NCBI RefSeq assembly: GCF_002532045.1
Contig: NZ_NWTG01000003.1
Location: 496,001 to 560,000, forward strand
Direction: 5' to 3'
DNA: 64,000 bases
From: Bradyrhizobium sp. C9
GTDB lineage: Bacteria > Pseudomonadota > Alphaproteobacteria > Rhizobiales > Xanthobacteraceae
Of this stretch, positions 25,519 through 35,014 are shown one piece after another. Position numbers and translations under genes: made by a program. The notes under the pieces were generated by a model. It had not been told where the DNA came from. It saw only the letters and a program-made list of their open reading frames with translations, and searched no databases. Each line of letters opens with the position of its first letter. The stretch's first letter is position 1.

Positions 25519-26571
25519 ATGAAATTTTCGTTGGTTCCGGCGGCTCGGCTCCGGCTGCTCTGGCCCTGTCTTGGCTTGCTGGCCCTCCCGGTCCTGATGC
25601 CGCTCTCTGCGGCCGAGGCCACCGAGGCGGGCTGGCGCCAGATCACGGTCCCGGTCTCCGCCACCAATCCGGCGGCCATCCCCGTGGCACTTTATTACCC
25701 GACGCAAACGCCGGCCCGCGCCATCCCGATGGGTGCGTTCACGGTCCGGGTCGCGACCGGGGCGCCGCCGGATCCGAAATTCAAGGGGTTGATCATCCTC
25801 AGCCACGGCACGGGCGGCTCCGAGATCGGGCATACCAGCCTCGCGGAGGCGCTGGCGCGGCACGGCTATCTGGTCGCGGCCTTGCGGCATCCCGGCGACA
25901 ATTGGGAGGATCATTCGATCTGGCAGCAACCGCCTGGGACATTCTTCACCGAACGGCCGCGCCAGGCATCACGGGTGATCGATGCGCTGCTGGCCGACCC
26001 CGAATGGAAGGACAAGATCGCAGCCGATGCCCAGGGTCCGCGCATCGGGGCGGCCGGACACTCGGCCGGTGGCTACACCGTGATCGCGCTGGCCGGTGGC
26101 CAGGTCGACCTGTCGCGCATCGGCGAGCACTGCAAGACCGATAGCAAGGACGATCCCTTGTTCTGCAGCATGGGAGGCGGTTCCAAGTCACCGCCCGCCG
26201 TGACATTGCTGCCGACGGCGACCGATCCGCGGGTTCGCGCAGTGGTGGCGATGGCGCCGGCCGGCGTGGTCTTCACCGCCGCATCGCTCGCCGCGATCAA
26301 GATACCGACCGCGGTCTATGCAGCCGAACGCGACCGCTGGCTGGTGCCGCGCTTCCATGCCGAATGGGTCGCACAGAATGTGCCGCACGCCGAATTTCAC
26401 ATGATCCCCAACGCGTGGCACTTCGCCTTCATGGACCGCCCCAGCACACCGATCCTGACGCTGGATGGCGACGCCGCGGCAGATCCACCCGGCTTCGACC
26501 GCGAGGCGCTGCTCGCGCAGTTGCGCAACGATCTGCCCGCCTTCTTCGACAAGGCCTTTGCGCAGGAGTAG
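25519..26571 (+). CDS. Exported alpha/beta hydrolase (dienelactone hydrolase/PAF-acetylhydrolase-like)
   Basis: A 350-residue hydrolase. N-terminal signal peptide (hydrophobic residues 12-35, AEA-type site). The core has the oxyanion-hole ILSHGTGGSEIGH, nucleophile elbow GAAGHSAGGYTVIAL (Ser about 182), and a C-terminal NAWHFAFMD histidine. Two cysteines near residues 200-215 may form a disulfide, consistent with the periplasm. Divergent from a membrane LytTR regulator 94 bases away. Substrate unknown; the family includes lipases and lactone hydrolases. Confidence 0.83.
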   Translation: MKFSLVPAARLRLLWPCLGLLALPVLMPLSAAEATEAGWRQITVPVSATNPAAIPVALYYPTQTPARAIPMGAFTVRVATGAPPDPKFKGLIILSHGTGGSEIGHTSLAEALARHGYLVAALRHPGDNWEDHSIWQQPPGTFFTERPRQASRVIDALLADPEWKDKIAADAQGPRIGAAGHSAGGYTVIALAGGQVDLSRIGEHCKTDSKDDPLFCSMGGGSKSPPAVTLLPTATDPRVRAVVAMAPAGVVFTAASLAAIKIPTAVYAAERDRWLVPRFHAEWVAQNVPHAEFHMIPNAWHFAFMDRPSTPILTLDGDAAADPPGFDREALLAQLRNDLPAFFDKAFAQE

Positions 26572-26690
26572 ACGGCGAAGGGACTGTCCTCACGCAACGA
26601 GACGGGATCATGATGCGCCCGCGTCGTGATCTCATGCTCCGGATTGCGCGATAGGACGTTCGTCGAACCAAATCGGCGATTGAAAGTCCC

Positions 26691-27974
26691 ATGCGGGGAG
26701 GATTATCTCCCGTCTGGATTGGCATCCGGCAACCGGAAAGGCATCGGAGCTTGCAAGTCGCTGCGCTGACAGATCGAGCTGAAGAGATTCTGGTCGCTGC
26801 ATCCCGGCTGTTTGCCCGCCACTCCTATGCCAATGTCACGATGGAACAGGTTGCGGCGGCGGTGCAGGCCGTGCCGGGCGCGCTGTATCATCACTTCCGC
26901 GACAAGGAAGACCTGATCTTCCATTGCTATTTGCGCGGCCTCGCGATCTACAGGCGCGAGATGGAGGCGGCCGCCGAGCCCGGCATCGACGGGCTCGAGA
27001 TCGTCAGGCGTTTTGTGCGCGGCAGGCTGCGGTCTGAAGCCCAGCGTATGATCCTGTTCACCGATATCGATGCGCTGGCTCGGCCCTACAGCAGCGAAGT
27101 CCATGCCAAGCGCTGGCAGAATGCCGCCTGGCTTGCGGACATTCTGGATCGGGGCGTGGCGGACGGCTCGATCGCCTGCGACCAACCGCTGCTCACCGCG
27201 GTGGCGCTGATCTCTATCCTGGACTGGGTGCCGTTCTGGCTGTCCGAACGCGACTACTACACGCGCCAGCAGGCGATCGATGCCATCGATGACATCATCA
27301 CGCACGGCGTCTACCGGCGCGAGATCGCGGTGCCCGAGATGCCCGAACCGCTCAGCCTTGCGCCATTCCTGGAGTCGCGCGCGGCATTGAACAAGCGCGC
27401 CGCAAAGTTCGACAGGATGCTGTCGATTGCCTCCGACAGCTTCAACCGCAGGGGCGCGTCGGGCACGTCGCTCGAGAGCATCGCCGTGGATGCGGGCATG
27501 ACCCGCGCCGGCATCTACTATCACTTCAGCGAAAAGGAGAGCCTGTTGCTGGCGTGCCTGCGACGCGGCCTCGCCGGCGAGGTCAGCATCCGCGAGCACC
27601 TGCAGGAGCACAGCCTTGGCGCATTCGATCACATCGTGCAGCGCATCCGCTTGCTGCTGATGCTGCACGACACGCCCTGCGGTCCGAAGGCGACCTACCA
27701 CAACATCAACTATCTCAACGACGCCGACCGGAAGGCCTATGTCGGAGATGTGCTGGCGACGATCCGGCAGGACCAGGACAGCTATCAGCGCTGGATCGAC
27801 GAGGGCCGCTTCCGCCGCATCGATACCTATTTCGCGGAGCGCATCCTGACCGGAATGGGCCACTGGTATCCGGTCTGGTTCAAGACCAGGCGCGACTGGT
27901 CTCCCGCCGAGATCGCCGATCATTTCGCGCGGTTGTTTCTCGCAGGTCTCAAGCCGCGCCGGCATCCGGCCTGA
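26691..27974 (+). CDS. Double TetR-domain transcriptional regulator
   Basis: A 427-residue protein, about twice a normal TetR. The first helix-turn-helix occupies residues about 26-72 (AEEILVAASRLFARHSYANVTMEQVAAAVQAVPGALYHHFRDKEDLIF) and the second about 238-290 (LSIASDSFNRRGASGTSLESIAVDAGMTRAGIYYHFSEKESLLLACL). Each is followed by a helical ligand domain, so it looks like a tandem fusion of two TetR proteins that could mimic a dimer in one chain. It lies 224 bases upstream of, and in the same direction as, the Liv-type transporter, which it may control. The exact start is uncertain. Confidence 0.85.
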   Translation: MRGGLSPVWIGIRQPERHRSLQVAALTDRAEEILVAASRLFARHSYANVTMEQVAAAVQAVPGALYHHFRDKEDLIFHCYLRGLAIYRREMEAAAEPGIDGLEIVRRFVRGRLRSEAQRMILFTDIDALARPYSSEVHAKRWQNAAWLADILDRGVADGSIACDQPLLTAVALISILDWVPFWLSERDYYTRQQAIDAIDDIITHGVYRREIAVPEMPEPLSLAPFLESRAALNKRAAKFDRMLSIASDSFNRRGASGTSLESIAVDAGMTRAGIYYHFSEKESLLLACLRRGLAGEVSIREHLQEHSLGAFDHIVQRIRLLLMLHDTPCGPKATYHNINYLNDADRKAYVGDVLATIRQDQDSYQRWIDEGRFRRIDTYFAERILTGMGHWYPVWFKTRRDWSPAEIADHFARLFLAGLKPRRHPA

Positions 27975-28198
27975 GCATCGGTTCCAAAATCCGGGGCGGG
28001 CGCAGGTCTCATCCGAAAGTTTACTGCTAATTCAAAACAGCGGCCAATTCCGAAGACATATAGCCTATAACATCATACTACCTCCCGGTAAAACTTGACG
28101 CCATATTCAAAGCGAAAGTTGCGAAGGCGCGGCAATTGAGGTTATGAGACGGCCTCGATCGCTGAAGATCAAGAAACACGAGCAAGGGAGAACGCGCG

Positions 28199-29437
28199 AT
28201 GCATAGACTGATCGTTGCCGCTGCGGCAGCGCTGACGGTGTTGGGAGGCGCGGCGTCCGCGCAGGAAACCCTCAAGATCGGCTATATCGATCCGCTCTCC
28301 GGCGGCGGCGCCAGCGTTGGCGAGGGCGGCCTGAAGACGTTTCAGTATCTCGCCGACGAGCTGAACGCCAAGGGCGGCATCCTCGGCCACAAGGTCGAAA
28401 TCGTTCCGCTCGACAACAAGACCAATCCGCAGGAAAGCCTGGTGCAGGCGCAGAAGGCGGTCGACGCCGGCATCCACTACATCACCCAGGGCAACGGCTC
28501 GTCGGTCGGTGCGGCGCTGGAAGATTTCGTCACCAAGAACAACTCGCGCAACCCCGGCAAGGAAGTGTTGTACTTCAACTACGCCGCGGTCGATCCGAGC
28601 ATGACCAACGAGAAGTGCAGCTACTGGCATTTCCGCTGGGATGCGAACTCGGACATCAAGATGGCCGCGCTGACCAACTACATGAAGGGCCAGCCGTCGA
28701 TCAAGAAGGTCTATCTGATCAACATGGACTACTCGTTCGGCCAGTCGGTGCGCTCAGAAGCGCGCAAGATGCTGGGCGAAAAGCGTCCGGATATCCAGAT
28801 CGTCGGCGACGAGCTGCACCCGATGCTCAAGGTCACCGACTTCTCGCCCTACATCGCCAAGATCAAGGCGTCCGGCGCCGACACCGTCGTGACCGGCAAT
28901 TGGGGACAGGACTTCGCGCTGCTGCTCAAGGCCGCGGCCGATGCCGGCCTCAAGGTCAACTGGTACACCTATTATGCCGGCGGCGCCGGTGGACCGACCG
29001 CGATCAAGCAGACCGGTCTCGAGAACCAGGTGTTCCAGATCAGCGAAGGCGTCCCGAACTCCGGCAACAAGGCGGCGATGGAATTCGAGAAGGACTTCCG
29101 CGCCAAGACCGGCATTTCCGTGTGGTATCCGCGCGCCGTCAACGAGATGCGGATGTTCAAGGCCGCCGCCGAGAAAGCCAATTCGATCGATCCGGTGAAA
29201 GTCGCGGCCGCGCTCGAGGGCATGAAGTTCGAAGTGTTCGACGGCGGTGAAGGCTTCATGCGCAAGGACGACCACCAGTTCTTCCAGCCGATCATCATCT
29301 CCTCGTTCGGCTCGCTCACCGACAAGGCCAAGGAGCCGTTCGACGAAGAGAACACCGGCTGGGGCTGGCACATCGTCTCCAAGATCGACACCGATCAGAC
29401 CGTGCTTCCGACCACCTGCAACATGAAGCGGCCCTGA
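28199..29437 (+). CDS. livK: Branched-chain amino-acid type ABC transporter substrate-binding protein
   Basis: A 412-residue periplasmic binding protein of the Leu/Ile/Val-binding family. Signal peptide MHRLIVAAAAALTVLGGAASAQ, then LKIGYIDPLSGGGASVGEGGLKTFQYLADELNAKGGILGHKVEIVPLDNKTNPQESL. These HAAT-family proteins bind amino acids, but also amides or aromatic acids. The next four genes are permeases and ATPases, so this is a complete system. The 160-base gap to the permease contains a palindromic repeat, which may allow more of the binding protein than of the membrane components to be made. Actual ligand unknown. Confidence 0.88.
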   Translation: MHRLIVAAAAALTVLGGAASAQETLKIGYIDPLSGGGASVGEGGLKTFQYLADELNAKGGILGHKVEIVPLDNKTNPQESLVQAQKAVDAGIHYITQGNGSSVGAALEDFVTKNNSRNPGKEVLYFNYAAVDPSMTNEKCSYWHFRWDANSDIKMAALTNYMKGQPSIKKVYLINMDYSFGQSVRSEARKMLGEKRPDIQIVGDELHPMLKVTDFSPYIAKIKASGADTVVTGNWGQDFALLLKAAADAGLKVNWYTYYAGGAGGPTAIKQTGLENQVFQISEGVPNSGNKAAMEFEKDFRAKTGISVWYPRAVNEMRMFKAAAEKANSIDPVKVAAALEGMKFEVFDGGEGFMRKDDHQFFQPIIISSFGSLTDKAKEPFDEENTGWGWHIVSKIDTDQTVLPTTCNMKRP

Positions 29438-29448
29438 TCGGCTCTTCG

Positions 29449-29532
29449 GTCATTCCGGGATGGTGCGCAAGCACCAGACCCGGAATCTCGAGATTCCGGG
29501 TTCGCTCGCTGATGCGAGCGCCCCGGAATGAC
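29449..29532. repeat. Palindromic intergenic repeat (GTCATTCCGGG...CCGGAATGAC type)
   Basis: An inverted repeat inside the transporter operon between livK and livH. The arms GTCATTCCGGG and CCCCGGAATGAC flank nested hairpins (CCGGAATCTC-GAGATTCCGG; GCTCGCTGATGCGAGC). It resembles extragenic palindromes seen in many copies in Bradyrhizobium. Between the binding protein and permease it could stabilise the upstream mRNA or cause partial termination. Confidence 0.75.
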
Positions 29533-29597
29533 GGTAAGTTCATTTCATCGACAGGTTATTGATCACGTGAACCGTTCCAGTCTCAAGCGGGTGCGCC

Positions 29598-30545
29598 GTG
29601 GCTGAGCTCATCGTCATCTCGACACTCAACGGCGTGCTGTTCGGCATGCTGTTGTTTCTGCTGTCCAGCGGGCTCACCGTCATCTTCAGCATGATGGGCG
29701 TGCTCAACTTCGCGCATGCGAGCTTCTACATGCTGGGCGCGTTCTTCGGCTTTCAGCTCACCCGCTGGATCGGCTTCTGGCCGGCGCTGGTGATCGCACC
29801 GCTCCTGGTCGGCGTGGTCGGCATGGGCGTCGAGCGCTACGGCCTGCGCAACACCCACAAGCACGGCCATGTCGCCGAGCTGCTGCTGACCTTCGGACTC
29901 GCCTTCGCCATCGAGGAAATCGTCTCGATGATCTGGGGCAAGAGCCCGGTCGACTATCGGGTTCCGGCGGCACTCGACTTTCCTGCCATCACCGTGTTCT
30001 CGACCAACTACCCCGCCTACAAGATCTTCATGCTGGTGGTCTCGGTCGTGATCTTCATCGCGCTGCTGGTCACCTTGAAGCGGACGCGGGTCGGCCTCAT
30101 CGTGCAGGCCGCGCTGACCCATCCTAGCATGGTCGGCCATCTCGGCCACAATGTCGGCCGCGTCTTCATGCTGGTGTTCGGCGTCGGCAGCGCACTGGCG
30201 GGCCTTGCCGGCGTGATCGCCGGTCCCTCGCTGGTGACGCAGTCCGACATGGCGGCGCTGCTCGGCCCGATCCTGTTCGTCGTCATCGTGTTCGGCGGCC
30301 TCGGCTCGCTGCCAGGCGCCTTCATCGCTTCGCTCCTGATCGGGCTGATCCAGACTTTTGCGGTCGCACTCAATGGTTCGCTCGCCAGCGTGTTCGGGCC
30401 GCTCGATCCGAGCCTCGGCGCCTCGCCGCTCACCGACATCTGGAACGTCACGATCGCGCAGATCGCGCCGATCCTGCCCTATCTGCTGCTGGTGCTGGTC
30501 CTGATCTTCCGCCCCATGGGCCTGTTGGGGACGCGCGAGTCATGA
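29598..30545 (+). CDS. livH: Branched-chain amino-acid ABC transporter permease LivH
   Basis: A 315-residue inner-membrane permease with about eight helices and the LivH signatures GVLNFAHASFYMLGAFFG and GGLGSLPGAFIASLLIGLIQTF. It overlaps livM by ATGA, so the two permease subunits are coupled. It forms the channel with LivM, driven by LivG/LivF. Confidence 0.9.
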   Translation: MAELIVISTLNGVLFGMLLFLLSSGLTVIFSMMGVLNFAHASFYMLGAFFGFQLTRWIGFWPALVIAPLLVGVVGMGVERYGLRNTHKHGHVAELLLTFGLAFAIEEIVSMIWGKSPVDYRVPAALDFPAITVFSTNYPAYKIFMLVVSVVIFIALLVTLKRTRVGLIVQAALTHPSMVGHLGHNVGRVFMLVFGVGSALAGLAGVIAGPSLVTQSDMAALLGPILFVVIVFGGLGSLPGAFIASLLIGLIQTFAVALNGSLASVFGPLDPSLGASPLTDIWNVTIAQIAPILPYLLLVLVLIFRPMGLLGTRES

Positions 30546-31834
30546 GCAACGCCGCTATCCCCACCTCCGCCGCGGCCAAGGAAGAGTCCGCCAGCGCCCT
30601 CAGCTTCTATGGCATCTGGCTGATCGCAGCCGCCGCACTCGTCGTGCTGCCGCTGATCTTCTCCTCCGGCGGCTCGCTGACCTCGTTCAGCCTGATCGGC
30701 ATCGCGATCATCTTCGCGCTGTCCTACAACATTTTGCTCGGCCAGACCGGCCTCTTGTCGTTCGGCCACGCCGTGCAGTACGGCCTCGGCGGCTTCCTTG
30801 CCGTCCACGCCATGAACGCGGTCGCGAGCCACAACTGGCCGATCCCGCTGCCGGTGATCCCGCTGGTCGGCGGCATCGGCGGCATGGCCTTCGCGTTGCT
30901 GGTCGGCTGGGTCATGACCAAGCGTGCCGGTACCGTGTTTGCGATGATCTCGCTCGGCATCGGCGAACTGGTCGCCTCGTCGTCGCTGATCCTGCGCAGC
31001 GTGTTCGGCGGCGAATCCGGCATCACCACCGACCGCACCTCGCTGATGCCGCTGTTCGGCTGGACTTTCGGGCCGCAGATCCAGGTCTATTACCTGATCG
31101 CGTTCTGGGTGATGATCTCGGCCATCGCGATGTACGCGCTGACCCGCACCCCGCTCGGGCGCATCTGCAACGCGGTGCGCGACAATCCGGAACGGGTCGA
31201 GTTCATCGGCTACGATCCGCATGTGGTGCGCTACCTCGCCTACATGTTCGCCGGCTTCTTCGCCGGCATCGCCGGCGGGCTGACCGCGATCAATTTCGAG
31301 ATCGCTAACTCCGCCTATCTCGGCGCGACCCAGTCGGGCCTCGTGCTGTTCTCCGCTTTCATCGGCGGCACCGCCTATTTCTTCGGGCCGATCCTCGGCG
31401 CCATCCTGGTGACTTATCTGCAGCTCGGACTGACCAACGTCACCTCGGTGTGGCAGCTCTATTTCGGCATCATCTTCATCGCCATCGTGATGTTCGCGCC
31501 GGGCGGCATCGCCGGCATTTTGATGAAGCACCGTCCGCTGATCCGCGCCGGCACGCTTCGTTTCGTGATCCCGTCCTATCTGGTCGCGGCGATCCCGACG
31601 CTGGCGCTGGCGCTCGGCATCATCCTGACCATCGAGACCGTCGCGCGCTTCTCCGGTGGCGACGCCATCAATCTGTTCGGGATTCCGTTCGCCGCGACGG
31701 CGCCGACGACCTGGGTGACTGCTGCGGTTCTGCTCGTCGGCGGCTTCCTGGTCGCGCGCATCACCTGGCGGCGCATCGCCGAAGCCTGGGATCGCGCCGC
31801 GACGGTGGCCCGTGATCGGGGGTATCTGGCATGA
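30542..31834 (+). CDS. livM: Branched-chain amino-acid ABC transporter permease LivM
   Basis: A 430-residue permease with about ten membrane segments and family motifs SYNILLGQTGLLSFGHAVQYGLGGF and RICNAVRDNPERVEFIGYDPHVVRYLAYMFAGFFAGIAGGL. It is longer than usual at the C-terminus: about 100 residues with two more hydrophobic segments after MFAPGGIAGIL. It overlaps livH and livG by four bases each, the pattern of a tightly coupled operon. Confidence 0.9.
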   Translation: MSNAAIPTSAAAKEESASALSFYGIWLIAAAALVVLPLIFSSGGSLTSFSLIGIAIIFALSYNILLGQTGLLSFGHAVQYGLGGFLAVHAMNAVASHNWPIPLPVIPLVGGIGGMAFALLVGWVMTKRAGTVFAMISLGIGELVASSSLILRSVFGGESGITTDRTSLMPLFGWTFGPQIQVYYLIAFWVMISAIAMYALTRTPLGRICNAVRDNPERVEFIGYDPHVVRYLAYMFAGFFAGIAGGLTAINFEIANSAYLGATQSGLVLFSAFIGGTAYFFGPILGAILVTYLQLGLTNVTSVWQLYFGIIFIAIVMFAPGGIAGILMKHRPLIRAGTLRFVIPSYLVAAIPTLALALGIILTIETVARFSGGDAINLFGIPFAATAPTTWVTAAVLLVGGFLVARITWRRIAEAWDRAATVARDRGYLA

Positions 31835-32580
31835 CCGCAGCCATCCAAGTCAACGCCGTCGAGAAGAGCTTCGGCAATGTCCAGATCATCCGCGACCTCA
31901 ACCTGAGCGTCGCCAAGGGCGAGCGTCACGCCATCATCGGCCCGAATGGCGCCGGCAAGTCGACGACGTTCAACCTGATCTCCGGCCATATCAAGCCGAC
32001 CTCGGGCGAGATCCGGCTCAACGGCGAAGTCACCTCGGGCCTGCGGCCGTTCGAGATCAACCGGCGCGGGCTGTCGCGCTCGTTCCAGGTCACCAACGTG
32101 TTCGCCCGCATGACGGTGTGGGAGAATGTCCGCTGCGCCGTGCTGTGGGCGACCGGCCACCGCTACGCGTTCTGGAAGAACGTCGACACCCTGCCCGAGG
32201 TGAAGCAGCGCACCGCGCAGATCCTCGACGAGATTCATCTCAGCCATCGCCGCGACGTGCCGGCGGGCTTGCTCACCTATGCCGAGCAGCGCGAGCTCGA
32301 GATCGGCATCACGATCGCCGGCGGCGCCAGCGTCATCATGCTGGACGAGCCGACCGCGGGCATGAGCCACGCTGAGACCGAGCGCGCCGTCGCGCTGATC
32401 CGCCGTCTCACCGAAGGACGCACGCTCGTCATCGTCGAGCACGACATGAGCGTGGTGTTCGGCCTCGCCGACCGCATCTCGGTTTTGGTCTACGGCCACA
32501 TCATCGCTTCCGGAACGCCGGAGGAGATCCGCGGCAATCCGAAGGTCAAGGAAGCCTATCTCGGCGAGGAGGTCGATTGA
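31831..32580 (+). CDS. livG: Branched-chain amino-acid ABC transporter ATPase LivG
   Basis: A 249-residue ABC ATPase. Walker A is canonical (GPNGAGKST, about residues 38-46) and Walker B is IMLDEPTAGMS, followed by the H-loop in IVEHDMSVVF. The signature region reads LTYAEQRELEIG, lacking the usual LSGGQ glycines but as is common in LivG/LivF. Heterodimer partner of the downstream ATPase. Confidence 0.92.
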   Translation: MTAAIQVNAVEKSFGNVQIIRDLNLSVAKGERHAIIGPNGAGKSTTFNLISGHIKPTSGEIRLNGEVTSGLRPFEINRRGLSRSFQVTNVFARMTVWENVRCAVLWATGHRYAFWKNVDTLPEVKQRTAQILDEIHLSHRRDVPAGLLTYAEQRELEIGITIAGGASVIMLDEPTAGMSHAETERAVALIRRLTEGRTLVIVEHDMSVVFGLADRISVLVYGHIIASGTPEEIRGNPKVKEAYLGEEVD

Positions 32581-33275
32581 TGCTCGAGGTCAGGAATCTC
32601 CACGCCTATTACGGCAAGAGCCACATCCTGCAGGGTGTCGATCTCGATATCGCCGCCGGCGAAGTGGTCAGCCTGCTCGGGCGCAACGGCGTCGGCCGCT
32701 CGACCACCGTCAAGGCGATCATGGGCGAGGTGCCGCCGCAGGGCACCATCCGCTTCAAGGGCAAGGACATCGCCGGCCTGCCGAGCCACAAGATCGCCCG
32801 CCTCGGGCTCGGCTATGTGCCCGAACATCGCGACATCTTCCCGAGCCTGACGGTGCGCCAGAACCTGATCCTCGGTATCAAGGACCCGCGTCGCCCCGGC
32901 AAATGGCGGCTGCAGGAGATGCTCGACATGTTCCCCAACCTCGCTCGCCGCGCCGACACGCCGGCCGGCGTGCTGTCGGGCGGCGAGAAGCAGATGCTGA
33001 CCACCTGCCGCACGCTGCTCGGCGACCCCGACTTGATGATGATCGACGAGCCGACCGAGGGCCTCGCGCCGCTGATCGTGCAGCAGGTCGGCGAGCTGAT
33101 CGCGCGGATCGCCAAGGCCGGCGTCGCCATCCTGCTGGTCGAGCAGAAGCTGTCGATCGCGATGAAGATCTCGAACCGCGTCTACATCATGGGCCACGGC
33201 CGCGTGGTGTTCGAAGGCACCCCCGACCAGCTCAAGTCCAACGCCGCCATTCGCGAGGAATGGCTGGAGGTGTGA
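32580..33275 (+). CDS. livF: Branched-chain amino-acid ABC transporter ATPase LivF with Arg in Walker A
   Basis: A 231-residue ABC ATPase starting MLEVRNLHAYYGKSHILQGV. The ATG shares a base with the livG stop (TGATG). The signature LSGGEKQMLTTCRTLL, Walker B LMMIDEPTEGLAP and H-loop VEQKLS are intact, but Walker A reads GRNGVGRST: the catalytic lysine is arginine (codon CGC). The same change is, I believe, found in some other LivF-like proteins. The partner LivG has a normal Walker A, so one ATP site may do most of the work. Confidence 0.9.
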   Translation: MLEVRNLHAYYGKSHILQGVDLDIAAGEVVSLLGRNGVGRSTTVKAIMGEVPPQGTIRFKGKDIAGLPSHKIARLGLGYVPEHRDIFPSLTVRQNLILGIKDPRRPGKWRLQEMLDMFPNLARRADTPAGVLSGGEKQMLTTCRTLLGDPDLMMIDEPTEGLAPLIVQQVGELIARIAKAGVAILLVEQKLSIAMKISNRVYIMGHGRVVFEGTPDQLKSNAAIREEWLEV

Positions 33276-33353
33276 GGCGGGGTTCCCCGCTAGCAACCAA
33301 CGGCGGCTGGTCACGGGACAACGCGACATCCGGGTAATGCGGCCCGGATCGGG

Positions 33354-34274
33354 TCAGGCCGGAGCGCGGGCGGGCTTCCTGTATTCCGCGGTCTCGGCGC
33401 GAACCAGGTCGCAGAATTCGAGCGCAAGACGGCTGCGCGGCCGTTGCGACGGAAACAGCAGCACGGTGGTGAGCTCCAGCCGCGGCTTGAACGGCTTGAG
33501 CACGATCCGGGTGCTGGCAAAATCCCGCGCCACGACGGGATCGACGATCGAGAAGCCCAGCCCCTGCGCAACCAGCGCGCAGCGCTGCATGCTGTACTGA
33601 ATCTCGGCCACCGTTCTGACCTCGGCCCCGGCGTCTTCGAAGGCGCGTTCGAGGCGCGATCGGTGCGGCGCGCCCGGGGCCGGCGCAATCATCGCCTCGC
33701 CGTGCAGGTCTCTTGGCATGATCAATCGCTTGGAGCGCAGCCGGTGCTGGCGCGGCAGCACACAGATGGCGTCGGTCGTCATCAGCAGCTCGTCGTCGAC
33801 CGCTGCAAAGCCCGACTGGGGTCGCGCCAGCCCGACATCGCACTGGCCCGCAGCAACGAGACTCCAGACCCGTTCAGGGCTATGCACGGCGACCGACAGC
33901 ATGATGCCGGGGTTTTTCCTGGAGAAGTTGCTGACGATCCGCGGCATCAACGAATAGGTGAATGCCGGAAGGCAGGCGATCCTCAGCGTCCCGCTGCCCC
34001 GCGCGCGAATGCCGCGCGCCGCACGCGCCAGATACTCGAGCCCGGCCTGGTTGCGCTCCACCTCATGCAGGAAGATCTCGCCTTCCGGCGTCAACGTGAC
34101 GCCACCGCGTCCGCGTTCGAACAGCGCGAAGCCGATCTCGCGCTCCAGTCGCGCGATGGCGCGACTGACGAAGGGCTGCCCGATCCGCAGGCTCAGGGCG
34201 GCCTTGGTGATTCCGTTGTGACGCACGACCTCGCGAAACAGGTCAACGTGTCTCGGATTCAGGGACATGACCAA
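33354..34274 (-). CDS. LysR-family transcriptional regulator
   Basis: A 306-residue LysR protein. Helix-turn-helix: MSLNPRHVDLFREVVRHNGITKAALSLRIGQPFVSRAIARLEREIGFALFERGRGGVTLT. The frame begins MVMSLNPRH; MSLNPRH may be the real start. The effector domain follows from about residue 90. It converges on the Liv operon and is divergent from a GNAT gene 62 bases away. Either neighbour could be its target; I cannot choose. Confidence 0.88.
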   Translation of the reverse strand: MVMSLNPRHVDLFREVVRHNGITKAALSLRIGQPFVSRAIARLEREIGFALFERGRGGVTLTPEGEIFLHEVERNQAGLEYLARAARGIRARGSGTLRIACLPAFTYSLMPRIVSNFSRKNPGIMLSVAVHSPERVWSLVAAGQCDVGLARPQSGFAAVDDELLMTTDAICVLPRQHRLRSKRLIMPRDLHGEAMIAPAPGAPHRSRLERAFEDAGAEVRTVAEIQYSMQRCALVAQGLGFSIVDPVVARDFASTRIVLKPFKPRLELTTVLLFPSQRPRSRLALEFCDLVRAETAEYRKPARAPA

Positions 34275-34336
34275 TCTGCATATGAACTGCCATTCCGGTC
34301 ATTTGACGGCATGTTGGTTCGATGCGTCAATAGGGC

Positions 34337-34954
34337 ATGCAATTCGTAGACAGTCATGCCGCCTTGGCCACCGACCGCATCCTGCTGGCCAGGATCCACG
34401 GTTCCGAGATCTCGCGGGTCAAGCTGCTCGGGGACGCCGGCATGCTTCGGCAGCTCGATCGCGGCGGCTCCGGCCAGGCGGCGACCGCGCGCATGGCAGC
34501 CACGCTGAGCTGTGCGAACGACACGGCCGCATTCGCGATCGAGGACGCCGGGTCAGGCGACATCATCGGCCTTACCGCTTTCGCGGCGCTCGAGCCGGAC
34601 GAAAAGCGGGCGAGGCTTGCGCCGATCTGGAGCAGCGGACGGTTGGACGAGGTCCTGCTCATCAGCCACGTCGTGCATCTCATGACGCGGTATGCCTTCG
34701 AGGTGCTCGCCGTCGAGCGGGCCGAGGTGCATCTGGATTGGCGGCAGCGGCGTACGCTCGAGCTCTACACCGGCCTCGGCTTCCGCTGCGAAGGACGGCT
34801 TCGCGCCTATTTTGCCTGCGATCAAGGTCCATCCGCCGACGCTGCCGTCCTCGGCGTGGTACGCGCCGGATGGCCTGCCATCGCCGACCGACAGCGCCGG
34901 CTCCTTGCCAACGAGGCGTGGCACTGTCGGCTCCCGTCCGATCGTCCTCCATAG
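34337..34954 (+). CDS. GNAT-family N-acetyltransferase
   Basis: A 205-residue protein of the acetyltransferase_3/RimJ-like type: IGLTAFAALEPDEKRARLAPIWSS, VHLMTRYAFEVLAVERAEVHLDWRQRRTLELYTGLGFRCEGRLRAYF (the typical C-terminal part after the pyrophosphate loop, ending GLGFR-EG-LR). The first 60 residues diverge from the family. The gene is divergent from a LysR gene and convergent with the guanidine operon. Substrate unknown. Confidence 0.75.
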   Translation: MQFVDSHAALATDRILLARIHGSEISRVKLLGDAGMLRQLDRGGSGQAATARMAATLSCANDTAAFAIEDAGSGDIIGLTAFAALEPDEKRARLAPIWSSGRLDEVLLISHVVHLMTRYAFEVLAVERAEVHLDWRQRRTLELYTGLGFRCEGRLRAYFACDQGPSADAAVLGVVRAGWPAIADRQRRLLANEAWHCRLPSDRPP

Positions 34955-35014
34955 CGCCATCACGGGGACAGGACCGCAGCAGATCGGCACGAGAGGCTCG
35001 TGACGCGGCCGAAT

